Shown piece after piece: positions 31,215-41,648 of a stretch of 64,000 nucleotides of DNA. The DNA lies in the NCBI GenBank assembly GCA_019633425.1, contig WSUB01000084.1, positions 109,015 to 173,014 of the forward strand. The letters are read 5' to 3'. A model generated the notes under the pieces. That model searched no databases and was not told the DNA's origin. It was given only the letters and a program-made list of their open reading frames with translations. Source of the DNA: Tulasnella sp. 424 (lineage: Eukaryota; Basidiomycota; Agaricomycetes; Cantharellales; Tulasnellaceae). Position 1 is the first letter of the stretch; each line of letters opens with the position of its first letter. Both the position numbers and the translations under genes were made by a program.

Positions 31215-33138
31215 GTTGAGGTGTGCACGACAGTGACAGTGTGGAAGGAGAGGGATTTAGTCCGTGCCAAGGCCCCATCCACTGTTAAATATGATCGAGC
31301 TCACCACATTCGCCCATGTGCGCTTCTATCCCCGAGCCCAAAAGGTACCGAGAAGGCGGAGGATCCCCTTTGGAAGCGGCATTGAACTTCCGCCGGTCAC
31401 GCATGTGGAGCGTCCCGCAAACGCGATCGACAGACCTTCTCGAACCACATGGACGCCCTGGCGTGCCACCGCCCGTTAACGAAACTGTTTCCCGATGGGG
31501 AACTTATAGAACGCCGTTTTGTAGCAACATGTTACACGAGAAATGGGTGGGTTTAAGAACGTGTCAAGGCTGCGGTGGGCAAGACAGAAGGCTTCGGCTA
31601 GCCGACGCCAGCGAGGGACTTCGAAACTAAAGTCCAAGCACATGCCCAACACCATTTCTGAGTGTTTCGGCCGATGCTACTGTAATGGAAAGGTTCTTGA
31701 TAACGAAACCCCAAGCCAGTGGTGGTTGGGAGCGCTCTTGATCTAAGGAGGCCTGATGTCAGCTGTCGGCGCACGGACCACCAAATCCCAGTCCATGTAG
31801 GAATTTTTCCTTCACCATGCAATCCCAGAGGAGAAACCTCTACAGGATATCTTGTAAGTCCTCATCGTCCATCTCTCTCTTTGATGAAACCTCCATCCAT
31901 GGAAACCCAGGCGACACTTTCGAATGAGCGTAAACTTATATGCACCACCATCTGATCCACCGTCATTTATCACCTTCGACGCCGGTTGAACTAATAAAAT
32001 TTCCACCTTCCAGAGCCCCTAAATGTGAAGGCGTTATCGCTCCGTCGTTCCTCTGGGCTGGGACTGGCGCCAAGCTGCAATCCTCCAAGACATCCTTGCT
32101 ACCATGTGGGCGCGATCGGCCAAGTGGGGTGCCGGGTTCCCGAGCTGTAGTATCGCGCCGCTCGCTCTGTCGTTACTCCTCCGCTCGTCCAGAGGTCACA
32201 ATCTACTTTGATACCGGTAAGTTACTTCTCTCCTTTCCTTTCTTCATGATGCTATTATAGAACAAGCATATATCCTACATGCATCTGCCCTGGAGGCGAT
32301 GTCTTGCCATGCAGGACAATTGGATCCTGATCCAGCACCCCATTTATCATATGTCATCGATCCTGACTGACCTGTATATCTTGTTAGGTGATTCTCGTAT
32401 GGCACCATGATGTGAACTTGTTGGGCATTCTCTCTCGGCCTGGCAATGCCTCCCCTGCGTAAGTCGCGCTGTCGTCAATCCCCAACCCCCAAAGCCCATC
32501 CCTTTCACGTCGGCTCGGCATGAAGAAAACAGCTATATCCATTCTTTGACTTGCCTCGCACCTCTCCGTGCACGCTCCTCCGCCTCCGTTCTGGGGGTCG
32601 TTGTGTATCTTGGCGTTCTGCTGAGATGCACCGGAGTGAACGAGTACGTGTCTGGGGTCGGGGACAATGATACAACTGGCTTCTCTGATTCTTTCATTTC
32701 CGCCATTTTGTGTTTGGAGTATTTGAACGTTCCACTAACGCGCTCTCCCTGGCCGTAGTGATCGTTTTCCGAGGACCGACCGGGAGCGTTGGCCTGGAGC
32801 CCTTCTAGGCAGTGGCTGGAGAGATTTTGCTACTGATACCGGTATGAATAGGCATGGTCCACATTTGGCAATATGCATTGTCTATGGTTCGTTTGCTGAC
32901 CCGTTGGCATTCTGTCTGGGACCTGGCTGTCATATCCAATTTTTCCTCTTTTGCAACTGCTTGTACATACTATTAGCTCAGTACATTAAGTGAATATAAT
33001 ACAAATACATTTCCTCCACTTACCTGGTGTGGTAGACCTGGGCATCCTGTTTTCACCGAATTCCTGCAGCTCGCAGCTTCCGGACGTAACGACGGGGTTT
33101 CGGCTCCTAGTCAACGACCACCACTCAACTTACGCAAA
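31215..33138. other. 1.9-kb stretch without a recognisable gene
   Basis: The short ORFs on both strands show no domain, no coherent exon chain and no similarity to other parts of the window. The right end, with pyrimidine-rich DNA just before 33139, should hold the ARL2 promoter. Confidence 0.45.
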
Positions 33139-34125
33139 ATGGGCCTTTTGACCGTTATCAGAAAGAACAGGAGGAAAGAGCGAGAGATGCGAGTTTTATT
33201 CCTGTGCGCAACCAATCGCTATCGCATTGGACGATTAGATCCACAACGTTACTCTTCGTCGTCATCCATCGTATCAGGGGACTCGACAATGCGGGGAAAA
33301 CCACGATCATCAAGAAACTTAACGGCGATGATATCAATAACATCAGTCCGACTCTGGGCTTTGAGATCAAGACTTTTATTCATGGGAAGTAAGCCATCTT
33401 GATCGTGCCCTGTGCGACTGGGTGACTGACCAATGCTTGAACTAGATACACGCTAAACATATGTAAGAACGTCTCGGCACCCTTGGCGTTATTTATTCCT
33501 ATGTACTAAATCAATACTGTGTACAGGGGACGTGGGAGGGCAGAGGATGCTCAGACCGTACTGGCGTAACTATTTCGAACAGACTGATGCCGTCGTTTGG
33601 GTAGTAGACTCTTCGGACCGTCTACGGATGAGGGATTGCAAGGAAGAGCTTCATACATTGCTTCAAGAGGACGTACGTCTTTCGGAGGTTGTTTTCTATT
33701 CGGAAACCGGCCCCTTCTGACCTTGACGTTCACCGCACAGCGACTAGCCGGAGCGAGTCTCCTCGTCTTTGCTAACAAGCAGGATCTGGAAGGAGCCATG
33801 TCCTCTGGTGAAATTTGTGACGTACGCCTTTCATACCCTTTCAACACTACCTAAGGGGGGACTCTGAACGAATACCGCCTCTTTTTTCTTTCCTCAGGCC
33901 CTCGAGCTCAACGCTCTGACCACCCACCATTGGAAAATCCTATCCTGCAGTGCCGTTCTTGGGACAAACTTGGTTGAAGGGCTTGACTGGGTCGTCAACG
34001 AGGTTGCAGGGAGACTCTACTTTGGGTCGACGGCGGTTCCTGCTAGCGCACCGCAAGGGCCTGCGTCGTCAAAGGACAAAGTGGATCTCGTCACGTACAT
34101 GGCGTTCGGACGGACAGAGGCTTGA
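33139..34125 (+). CDS. ARL2: ADP-ribosylation factor-like GTPase ARL2
   Basis: This small GTPase controls tubulin folding through cofactor D and, in other fungi, microtubule stability (Alp41/Cin4). Six exons join in phase to 215 aa: 33139-33203, 33278-33388, 33446-33462 (a 17-nt microexon), 33527-33672, 33741-33821, 33898-34125. It starts [18 protein letters not shown], typical of ARL2. The P-loop is GLDNAGKT (23-30), switch II WDVGGQ (65-70) and the guanine-specificity motif NKQD (125-128), all at ARL2 positions. It carries about 30 extra C-terminal residues compared with the usual 184-aa protein. Confidence 0.93.
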
Positions 34126-34736
34126 GGGTTCCTACGTCCTGGGTGCTATTCCCATAGGGTACTTATAAGTTGGAGCCGATGTACGGATGATACTACGCTC
34201 TTGATATCCCATTGTATTTGCGAAGGGAGCGAAAAACGTCTGCAGGTTGGAACGAGTTCTTTACGCTGCAGCACTGGACTTGCCCCTTCGGCCGCGTCGC
34301 ATATGAGATTTGGTGGCAGGGGAGCGCTTATTCCTCGTCCGATGGTTAGATGCTATAGGATGCTCTGTTGAGGATGCGCGATAGTTAGACGTCCACTACG
34401 CCTTGACTGCGTATCCTGAAACCACGGGTTGGTAGGATCACGACGAGCGACTTTCGGTAGTCAGACCAGCGCGGTAATTTGCCCAAGGTCAAGGATAGTG
34501 TCGGAGAACCACCATTTCTGGGTCGTTCGGAATGTCCTGCACGTTAGGTGAGGTTGTACCGCAAGCACCTTGCTTGCGGGTAAGGCCGCCATGTGGGAAC
34601 GCCGTGCCCCTATTGAGGTAAGAACCACGCAAACAATTGCAACACGTCGACATACTCTTGTCTTTCAACGAAAACACACCACCGCAAAAAAGCACAACCG
34701 CGCCCTTCCTTCCACCACCAAAACTCTCTCTACAAA
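34126..34736. other. spacer between ARL2 and Derlin genes
   Basis: No gene is recognised. An A/C-rich, pyrimidine-biased stretch just upstream of 34737 is the likely Derlin leader and promoter. Confidence 0.4.
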
Positions 34737-35824
34737 ATGTCTCGAAACCAACCAACACCATCATCAGGCTTCATGGACGAAATCCGCAAGATCCCACCGG
34801 TGACGCGAACGCTCGTGGCGGCAACCGTCGGAATTTCGGTGCCTGTCATGTTACAGCTCGTTTCTGGGTATAGGATACTCTTCGTTTGGAAATTAGTCAA
34901 GGGTGGGCAGGTGAGTGGAGGGCTGTTCTTGCGCGAGAAAGAACGGACGCGCTCAATAACTTTGGGTTGTAATTTGGACTGAATATGGAATAGGTATGGC
35001 GAATCCCGACGTCGTTCTTCTTCGGAGGTACGCTACTTGACGCATATCATTGTTGAGGCGAAGCGGACTCCTACTGAGCTCTTTATGCTTGGGCAGGCTC
35101 TGGATTCGCGTTCCTATTCGACCTTGTAATGCTTTAGTAAGTTGGGGATGCCGTCATCCAAGCCCTCGTTGCTCATCCGAACCTGTGTTTCGCCGCCGGT
35201 AGCCGAAATTCAGAGCAACTTGAGACAGCTTGGTACCCCCGGCGGTCAGCGGATTACGCCTATCAACTTGGTCTCGCTTCGGCTGTTATCCTGGTGCGGC
35301 GCCGTGTTTTTCCGTTGGTTTGGGCTCCCAGGTAACTCACTCCTATGCTCCCCTTGCAGGCGTTGAACATACCCCTAGAGACCTTCGTCCACTACCGGGC
35401 CCTCCTCAGCTGCATAACGTACCTCTCAACGCGCCTCAGCCCAGACACGCCAATGTCGATCTTCGGGCTCATCACCATCAAAGCCCTCTACTTCCCATTC
35501 GCGCTCGTCGCCCTTGACCTGATTCAGGCGGGCCCCGCAGCAGCGATGATTTCGCTGACGGGTGTAGTGGCGGGCCACATCTGGTACATGTTGGAGTGGA
35601 CTCCTCGAGGGCCGCAGCGGCCGGGACGAGGGACGGGTGCCGTCGTTGGACGCGCCCCGAACTGGCTCATCCGTCTTATTGGGCAGGACCAGGAGGCGTC
35701 GAGTACGGTCGGTTCATCTGACTCTCGGCCATATGGTCAGGCTTTTGTACCACGGGAAAGACAACCGACTGCCACCACGACGGGGTATAACTGGGGTCGT
35801 GGCCAACGACTTGGAACCGACTAG
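34737..35824 (+). CDS. Derlin (ER-associated degradation, rhomboid pseudoprotease)
   Basis: Derlins help move misfolded proteins out of the ER membrane for degradation together with Cdc48. Five exons join in phase to 267 aa: 34737-34910, 34994-35027, 35097-35136, 35203-35293, 35360-35824. The N-terminus has IRKIPPVTRTL, the start of TM1 and the family WR motif (VWRIPTSFFFG). It continues with GSGFAFLFDLVMLY and RNSEQLE, then hydrophobic helices including IFGLITIKALYFPFALVALD and MISLTGVVAGHIWYML. The C-terminal tail is Gly/Arg-rich and cytosolic. No Ser-His catalytic pair is evident, as expected for a pseudoprotease. Exon 5 begins at the second of two AGs; the reading used avoids a 66-nt intron remainder. 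Confidence 0.88.
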
Positions 35825-36249
35825 GTTTGAGTTTCACACCTCCTGTAGGTTTCATTTACACCTAGAAAAAAAATCTTAATTATCCACTTTATGGGGATTC
35901 CGGTTTGGCCGGGGAGGTAAATCTCCCGGGAGGGCCACGAATTTTCCGTTTTTGGTAACTTGATTTCAGTTTGGTCAGCACGTGCTGCGTGGTCTAAGCA
36001 ACTCCGGAATCCAGTGCAATGCATCCGCTCCCGACCCCTCCCTCATGGCCTTGACTCATTCCCAGCAGTATATTCGATTTTCTAAATTCTATACACATTC
36101 TAGATCTGGTTCCGTCCCGATCACTTAAGCGCTCACACCACTCGCTTTATATATTCCCATCATTCCGGCCAATTCTGGTTCCCACTTTCCCCCCCCTTCA
36201 TCCCCCTTTGATACCCTACCCCCACCCTTCCCCTTCCCTTCCCGCCGGC
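35825..36249. promoter_or_regulatory. promoter region of the SDE3-like helicase
   Basis: The right part (about 36005-36249) is the first of three copies of the helicase promoter; the others lie before 50765 and before 54160. All share AACACACCACTC-like spacing and a TATA stretch, here TTATATATT at 36147-36155, about 95 bp before the ATG. A poly-pyrimidine stretch follows the TATA stretch in each copy. Confidence 0.55.
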
Positions 36250-39200
36250 ATGCCCAGAAAAGGTATCTGCTCCGATCTCGTGCTCACAGGCAGATGCGAG
36301 CGCCGGGCTTGCCCATTCCTTCACGAGATTTCTCTCTTTTGTCGTCAATGTTCCATCACTTCTTTCAGTCAGCAAGTCGCCGAAAAGCACGTCAAGAGTT
36401 GGCAGCATAAGCAGCTGTCCCGTAATTGCGAGCCTTATTGCAATCTATGCAACGAAGCGCTCGCGGGAGTACAGTTATTAGGCCGCGGGCTCACGGAGAG
36501 GGCCTTGTGGGAGCGGCACACGCAGTCGGACGCTCATCGCGAACGAGCGGAACGCGACTTTGATTGGGTCGAGACACCTTTCCCTGCCTATCGCGAAACT
36601 ACCAAACCTCAAGAAGGTAATGTTCGCTGCGACATTTGCCATATCGACGTGTTGGAGGATAGGTGGGAAGAGCACATCGGCATGGTTGGACACAGAGTCA
36701 AGCGCATACTTTCCGTCCGTCGTCGAACAAGGAGAACGCAGTACAACGGTCCAGGAGTGAGCGTATCGTTAATGAAGGAAGGAATTAACTTCGGTATCAT
36801 CGATGTATCGTCGTTGAGAGGCACTTCGAGTATCTCGAAGGCGCTGGTGGTTACTTGCCATAGCCAGGGCATTTCGATGATCGGCGCAAAGCTGAGATCT
36901 ATAATCGAAGATAGATCCACATCTCAAACAGCACCGTAAGTTCCCCTTTATCTATCTTGTCGAAATGGCTCTGACGCCGGCCATTCAGGTTCAGCGTTTC
37001 GGCACCGCCACGCGCCATTGCCCGCGGCCAACGCGTCACGCTTCAAGTCAACTTTATGGTTCGAGACCGCAACCTGGTGGGCGTATTCAATGACCACGTC
37101 GAACTTCAATTCAGGAACAACAATACGTCCCGAAACTTTGTCATCTGTCGAACTGTCCGCGCCGAGGTGGGCAACCGCGAGGAGTTGGAGAAGCTAAAGC
37201 CCAAAGTCGAATACCACAAACCCCCGCCAAAGCCAGCACCAGTCATCAAAGCGGAAGTAATGGAAACCGTCGGCGAGCCATGGGAAGATCCGTTCCGCGT
37301 TACTTGGAAGACGTATCTCCCCGAGTACCGCATGCCAGACCAGGTGTTCAACATCGTCACTGGAAAGAATCCCAAGGGTCTCATCGAACAAATCAAGCAA
37401 ACTTTGATGCCGAAGAAGTTCGACTTAAAGTCGTTTGGTCAGTTCTGGCAAAATTTGATCTTCCTTGAAGAGTTGCAGCAACGGTGAGGGTCCGCTAGTT
37501 GAGGAGCGTTCAAGAATGAGCACTTACGAGAGTCTGCCTTCTAAGGGAGGATTTACGGCGATACTCCATGGAGAATGTTTCGCTGACGAAGGAGGGACGA
37601 CTATACTAGTAAGTCTTCTGCTTGCCACCTATGCTGGTTCACGTGTTGACAAAGCAATCCATAGCTGCAAGTCCCCTGACCATTTCGCTGTTTGATTCAC
37701 GCATTGACCTCGTCCCACTATAGTACAAGTTCCAGGCCTTGCTGAAAAGCGCCCTTCAGTCATCGTCGGCGACCTCATCAAGATCAGATTGCACGGCGAG
37801 CAGAGGGTAACGCACGGTGGTTACGTCCACCGCTTGAAGAGTTTAGGCGTTCTTCTATCTCTCCACTACGACTTCCCATTCGTCCGAGGCCTAACGTACG
37901 ATATCGACTTTACCCTCAACCGACTGCCTTTCCGCCGCCAGCACCAGGCAGTTCTAACTCAAGATGCGAGCAAGAAAAGGTTCTTGTTCCCAGAATGGAA
38001 TGACGTTACTTCGGTTCGGCCCTGTACACCTTGCAAGGTTCATTTCTCGCCTTTGAATCGCTCCATTAGGGAGAACGTGCCTCAAGAGATGGCGATATCT
38101 CGTATCCTAAGCATGGGCCCTGGAAGCGCGCCGTTCATCATTCACGGACCGTACGTGTTTTCTAATTATCCTCTGGTGTAGGATGTGCCCAAATCAGTTC
38201 TTTCGCCTCCTTTTTAGATTCGGAACCGGCAAAACGACGACACTCGTAGAAGCCATCCAACAGCTCTATGCTCGGGACAACGACATCCGGATCCTCGCCT
38301 GCGCACCCTCAAACTCTGCAGCAGACAACATCGCCACGCGTCTCAAGAACCTCGGCAGGTCGAACCTCCTCCGGCTGAACGCCGCCACGCGAGAGTACGA
38401 GACGCTCCAGCCTCCAGAGTTGAAGCAGTTCCACAAGGACTTCGGCCTGATTCAGCCAGACCCTGAGAGCGATGGGATGCGCTTCCACTACCCGGACTTG
38501 CAGACTGTGTTAAAATTCAAGGTCGTGGTCACGACGTGTGTTACGGCTGGTGTACCGTCTGGTCTTGGTGTGAAGCCGGGTCATTTTGATTGGATTTTGA
38601 TCGACGAAGCTGGCCAGGCTGCGGAACCGGAGGGTGCGTTTTTAATGGCTGTGGGCTGGGCGTGTTCGCTACTGACGTGCACTGGATCCCTCATTGTCTA
38701 TAGTTCTGATTCCCATTCTCACTTTGTCGAATCACAACACGAACGTTGTTCTCTGCGGTGACCATCAGCAGCTTGGTGGGTCTCCCCGCTATTCTCCTTT
38801 GCTCCGCACCAGCTGATATATCGGGGTCGGCCATTCAGGTCCCATCATCCACTCCCCGATTTCTAGGGCATTGGGACACTCGAAGAGTTACCTATTGCGT
38901 TTGACGGAGCTGATGATGTACGACGAAAAGGGCACCATGGGGCAGGAGAACGTCACGTGAGTCGAGGTCGGATGGGCGGCGACTGGTATGAAGAGTTGAA
39001 CATACGATCTTTTGCGTATAGAATCGTTAAACTCCGACGCAACTTCCGCAACCATCCTTCAATTCTTCAGTTCCCGAACGAGCAGTTCTACTCTGGGGAT
39101 CTCGAAGCGGGAGCAGACCCCATGACCACGACTCGGCTCGTCGGTTGGTACAAGATGCCAAATCCAAATTTCCCCATCAAGTTCCATGGGATCGTCGGTA

Positions 39201-40141
39201 AGCTCCGCTTCCCAGCTGTCAACACCGATCGCACCATTTACTCACAATTCGGCATGCAGGTCAAGACCAGCGTGAGGACACGTCGCCTTCGTACTTCAAT
39301 TCGTACGAAGTCCTCGAGGTCAAGTACATCGTCGAGGAGATCCTGTCAAGTGTTTCAATGGGATTCAGTGAGTGAATGCGTCCAGATCAGTGCCTTGAGC
39401 TTAGGTCGATTGACGCGTTTGCCCTGCAGAGTCGAAGGACATTGGCATCATCGCGCCGTACAGTGCACAGTGTTCGAAGATCAGGAGAACCTTGGACGGT
39501 CACAGGTACCAAGATATCAAAGTAGGATCCGTCGAGGAATTCCAAGGACAGGTATGTTGGAAGCCCCGAAGCTCAACATTGTTCTCGACGACTGACCCAT
39601 TCGACACGCAAGGAACGACCCATCATTATCATTTCAACGACTCGAAGCTCGTCGGAGAACGTAGCTTTCGATCTGAAGCACACTCTTGGATTTGTAGCAT
39701 CTCCACGTAGGCTTAATGGTACGTCTTTGCCTGACCTTTCCACTTCGGAGATCTGACTTCGTGTTTTGAACGTGCACAGTGGCTGTGACGCGCGCCCAGG
39801 CGGGACTCTTCATCGTTGGAAACCCTCACATTCTATCACTCGATCCCCTGTGGCGAGCTCTGCTGAACTACATCCGACTAAACAAGGGGTACACCGGGCC
39901 AGCTCTCGATCCACGATGGGACGCAAACGAAGAGGTCGATCTCACCGTTCCAGATCTCTACATCCGCAGGCGTCAGCAGGAGCATGCGGCCAATATGGAA
40001 GCGTTGGAAAGACGCACACGAGGCACCGTTCTTCGCCGACAAGGATTGGACGCCGAGGATAGATTCTCCGATGAGGAGGACGAGGTGGTTTATGTTTCGA
40101 GGATGGAAGGCACCGGCACAGGTTGGGCGGATAACATTTAA
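36250..40141 (+). CDS. SDE3/MOV10-type RNA helicase with N-terminal zinc fingers
   Basis: SF1 RNA helicases of this family act in RNA silencing (SDE3 in plants, SAD-3 in Neurospora). The N-terminus has a CCCH-like finger (C-x8-C-x4-C-x3-H in CSDLVLTGRCERRACPFLHE) and three C2H2-like fingers (FCRQC..HVKSWQH; YCNLC..HTQSDAH; VRCDIC..HIGMVGH). The helicase core has motif I GPFGTGKTTT, motif II DEAGQA, CGDHQQLGP, RRNFRNHPSI, SVEEFQGQER and VAVTRAQ. Exons: 36250-36935, 36989-37483, 37546-37608, 37724-38150, 38218-38633, 38704-38775, 38839-38956, 39022-39197, 39260-39367, 39430-39551, 39613-39718, 39780-40141 (about 1,050 aa). All join in phase except exons 3 and 4, where one base is too many. It converges on NLR 1. 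Confidence 0.85.
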
Positions 40142-40574
40142 TATGGATAACGCTCCTGAGATCAGAGTACTTGTATCATGGACTACGAATCCCGTGGCTT
40201 TCTGTTTCACCGCTGGTTATGCATATATGATACCCTTCCGCGTGGGCAAACCTTGAACTCAGACGTCAACCCTCCAGTAACCTGTTTGTGTTCGCGTGGG
40301 AATCAGACAAGCTGATGGACAGGAACGTCTGACCCACTTCGGTCTGCGGCTCAGCGGAAACGACCGCTTCCCCCAACCCCCCTTCACCGCATCCCATTCC
40401 CGCCCCCGTAGCCCCTCTTAAGCTACTCATACGTGTTATATAACCTCTGTACGTCAATTATATGTCTTGCGATGACCGAAAAGAGTGGTTCGAGTGGCTC
40501 GGTTGAAGAACCGCCACCCCTCAGCGGTTGGTTCGACGGCGAGAGATGACTTCAACGTCAGTCCGTTCCGGTCC
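40142..40574. other. spacer 3' of the helicase
   Basis: No gene is seen. It contains the helicase 3' flank and a C-rich stretch. Confidence 0.4.
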
Positions 40575-41306
40575 ACGATTTCAGCGCCGCCACGCGCGAT
40601 AGCCCGCGCCGGCCAACGCATCACGCTGTAAGTCAATTTCATCGTTCAAGACTGCAACGTGGTCAGTGTATTCAACTACCATATGGAGATTCAGTTAGGG
40701 AACAATACCACTTCCCAGAACTTTCGTATTCATTGACGCAGGATACCCCTACATCGGTCCTTTCCCTCTTAGGCCCCGGAGCCAGAAAAGGAACGATGCT
40801 CGTGGAAGCCAACCAACAGCTTCATGCTCGCGGCAATGACGTCCGGATCCAAGCTTGCCCGAAATTGAACTCGCAGCCGACAAAATCGCCACGCGTCTCA
40901 AAACTTCGGTAATTCTAACGACCTCGTGTTGAACGCCGCCACTCGAGAGTACGAGACGCTCCAATCGCAAGACTCGAGGCAGTTTCGCAAGGATTCCAGT
41001 CCGCTTCGGCCGGACGCTGAAGGCGGCCGTGACGAGCAACGTTTCCACTACCCAGATTTGCAGACAGTGCTGAGGTATAAGGTCGTAGTTGCGACGTACG
41101 TTACGGTTAGAGTACGTTCTATCTGAAGCCGGGTCACGTGAATTGGACTTTGATCGACGAAACTTAAGCTTGGCAGACCGCAAAACCGGAGGGTACGTTT
41201 GTAACCACTGCAAGCATTGCATGTTCATCATTCCCATGCGCTGAATCATATTCTCACATTACGAATCGCAAAACGAATGTCGTTCTCTGGGGAGACCATT
41301 ATTAGG
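40575..41306 (+). pseudogene. fragment of the SDE3-like helicase (relic A)
   Basis: The left part matches the exon-2 start of the intact copy (CGCCACGCGCGATAGCCCGC and the following GTATTCAAC block). It then jumps over several exons to the motif-I region (GAAGCCAACCAACAG; ACGAGAGTACGAGACGCTCCA). It carries on to a worn DEAGQA stretch and a CTCTGGGGAGACCATTATTAGG remnant of the CGDHQQL motif. Indels and stops are frequent. It lies 0.4 kb behind the intact gene in the same direction. Confidence 0.8.
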
Positions 41307-41648
41307 TTAGCACTAGATCTCCTCGCCACTCTCAACTCTCTGAATCGTCTAACATTGAGGTCGGCTTTCTTATCATATCGAGATGTGATGCTGCTCAAAT
41401 CTCACCCGCGTGTCGAAATACTACCCGATGTAAAGCAGTTGGTGCAACATAGCTTGGCATAACTGTCAACGGCATGCAATACTAGCTTGTAATCCTGGGA
41501 ATAGTACCGCTCTTAGGCTTGATGCTTGTCGTTGGCTCGATGAACTCTGCCGCTGCTAAGTGTAACGATTAATGAACTAATTTGTTTATCAGCTAGTCAT
41601 TCGTAAAGATATTTATTTACAGATTTTATAGGATCAATCAGATTGTAG
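41307..41648. other. spacer between helicase relic A and NLR 1 3' end
   Basis: AT-rich with no gene recognised. It should hold the NLR 1 terminator region. Confidence 0.4.

Noticed and set aside
37484..37545. A frameshift right after helicase exon 2 (QQR then TGA)
   Set aside because: A normal 62-nt intron (GTGAGG to CTAAG, with a CTTAC branch site) joins QQ to REDLRRYSMENV in phase.
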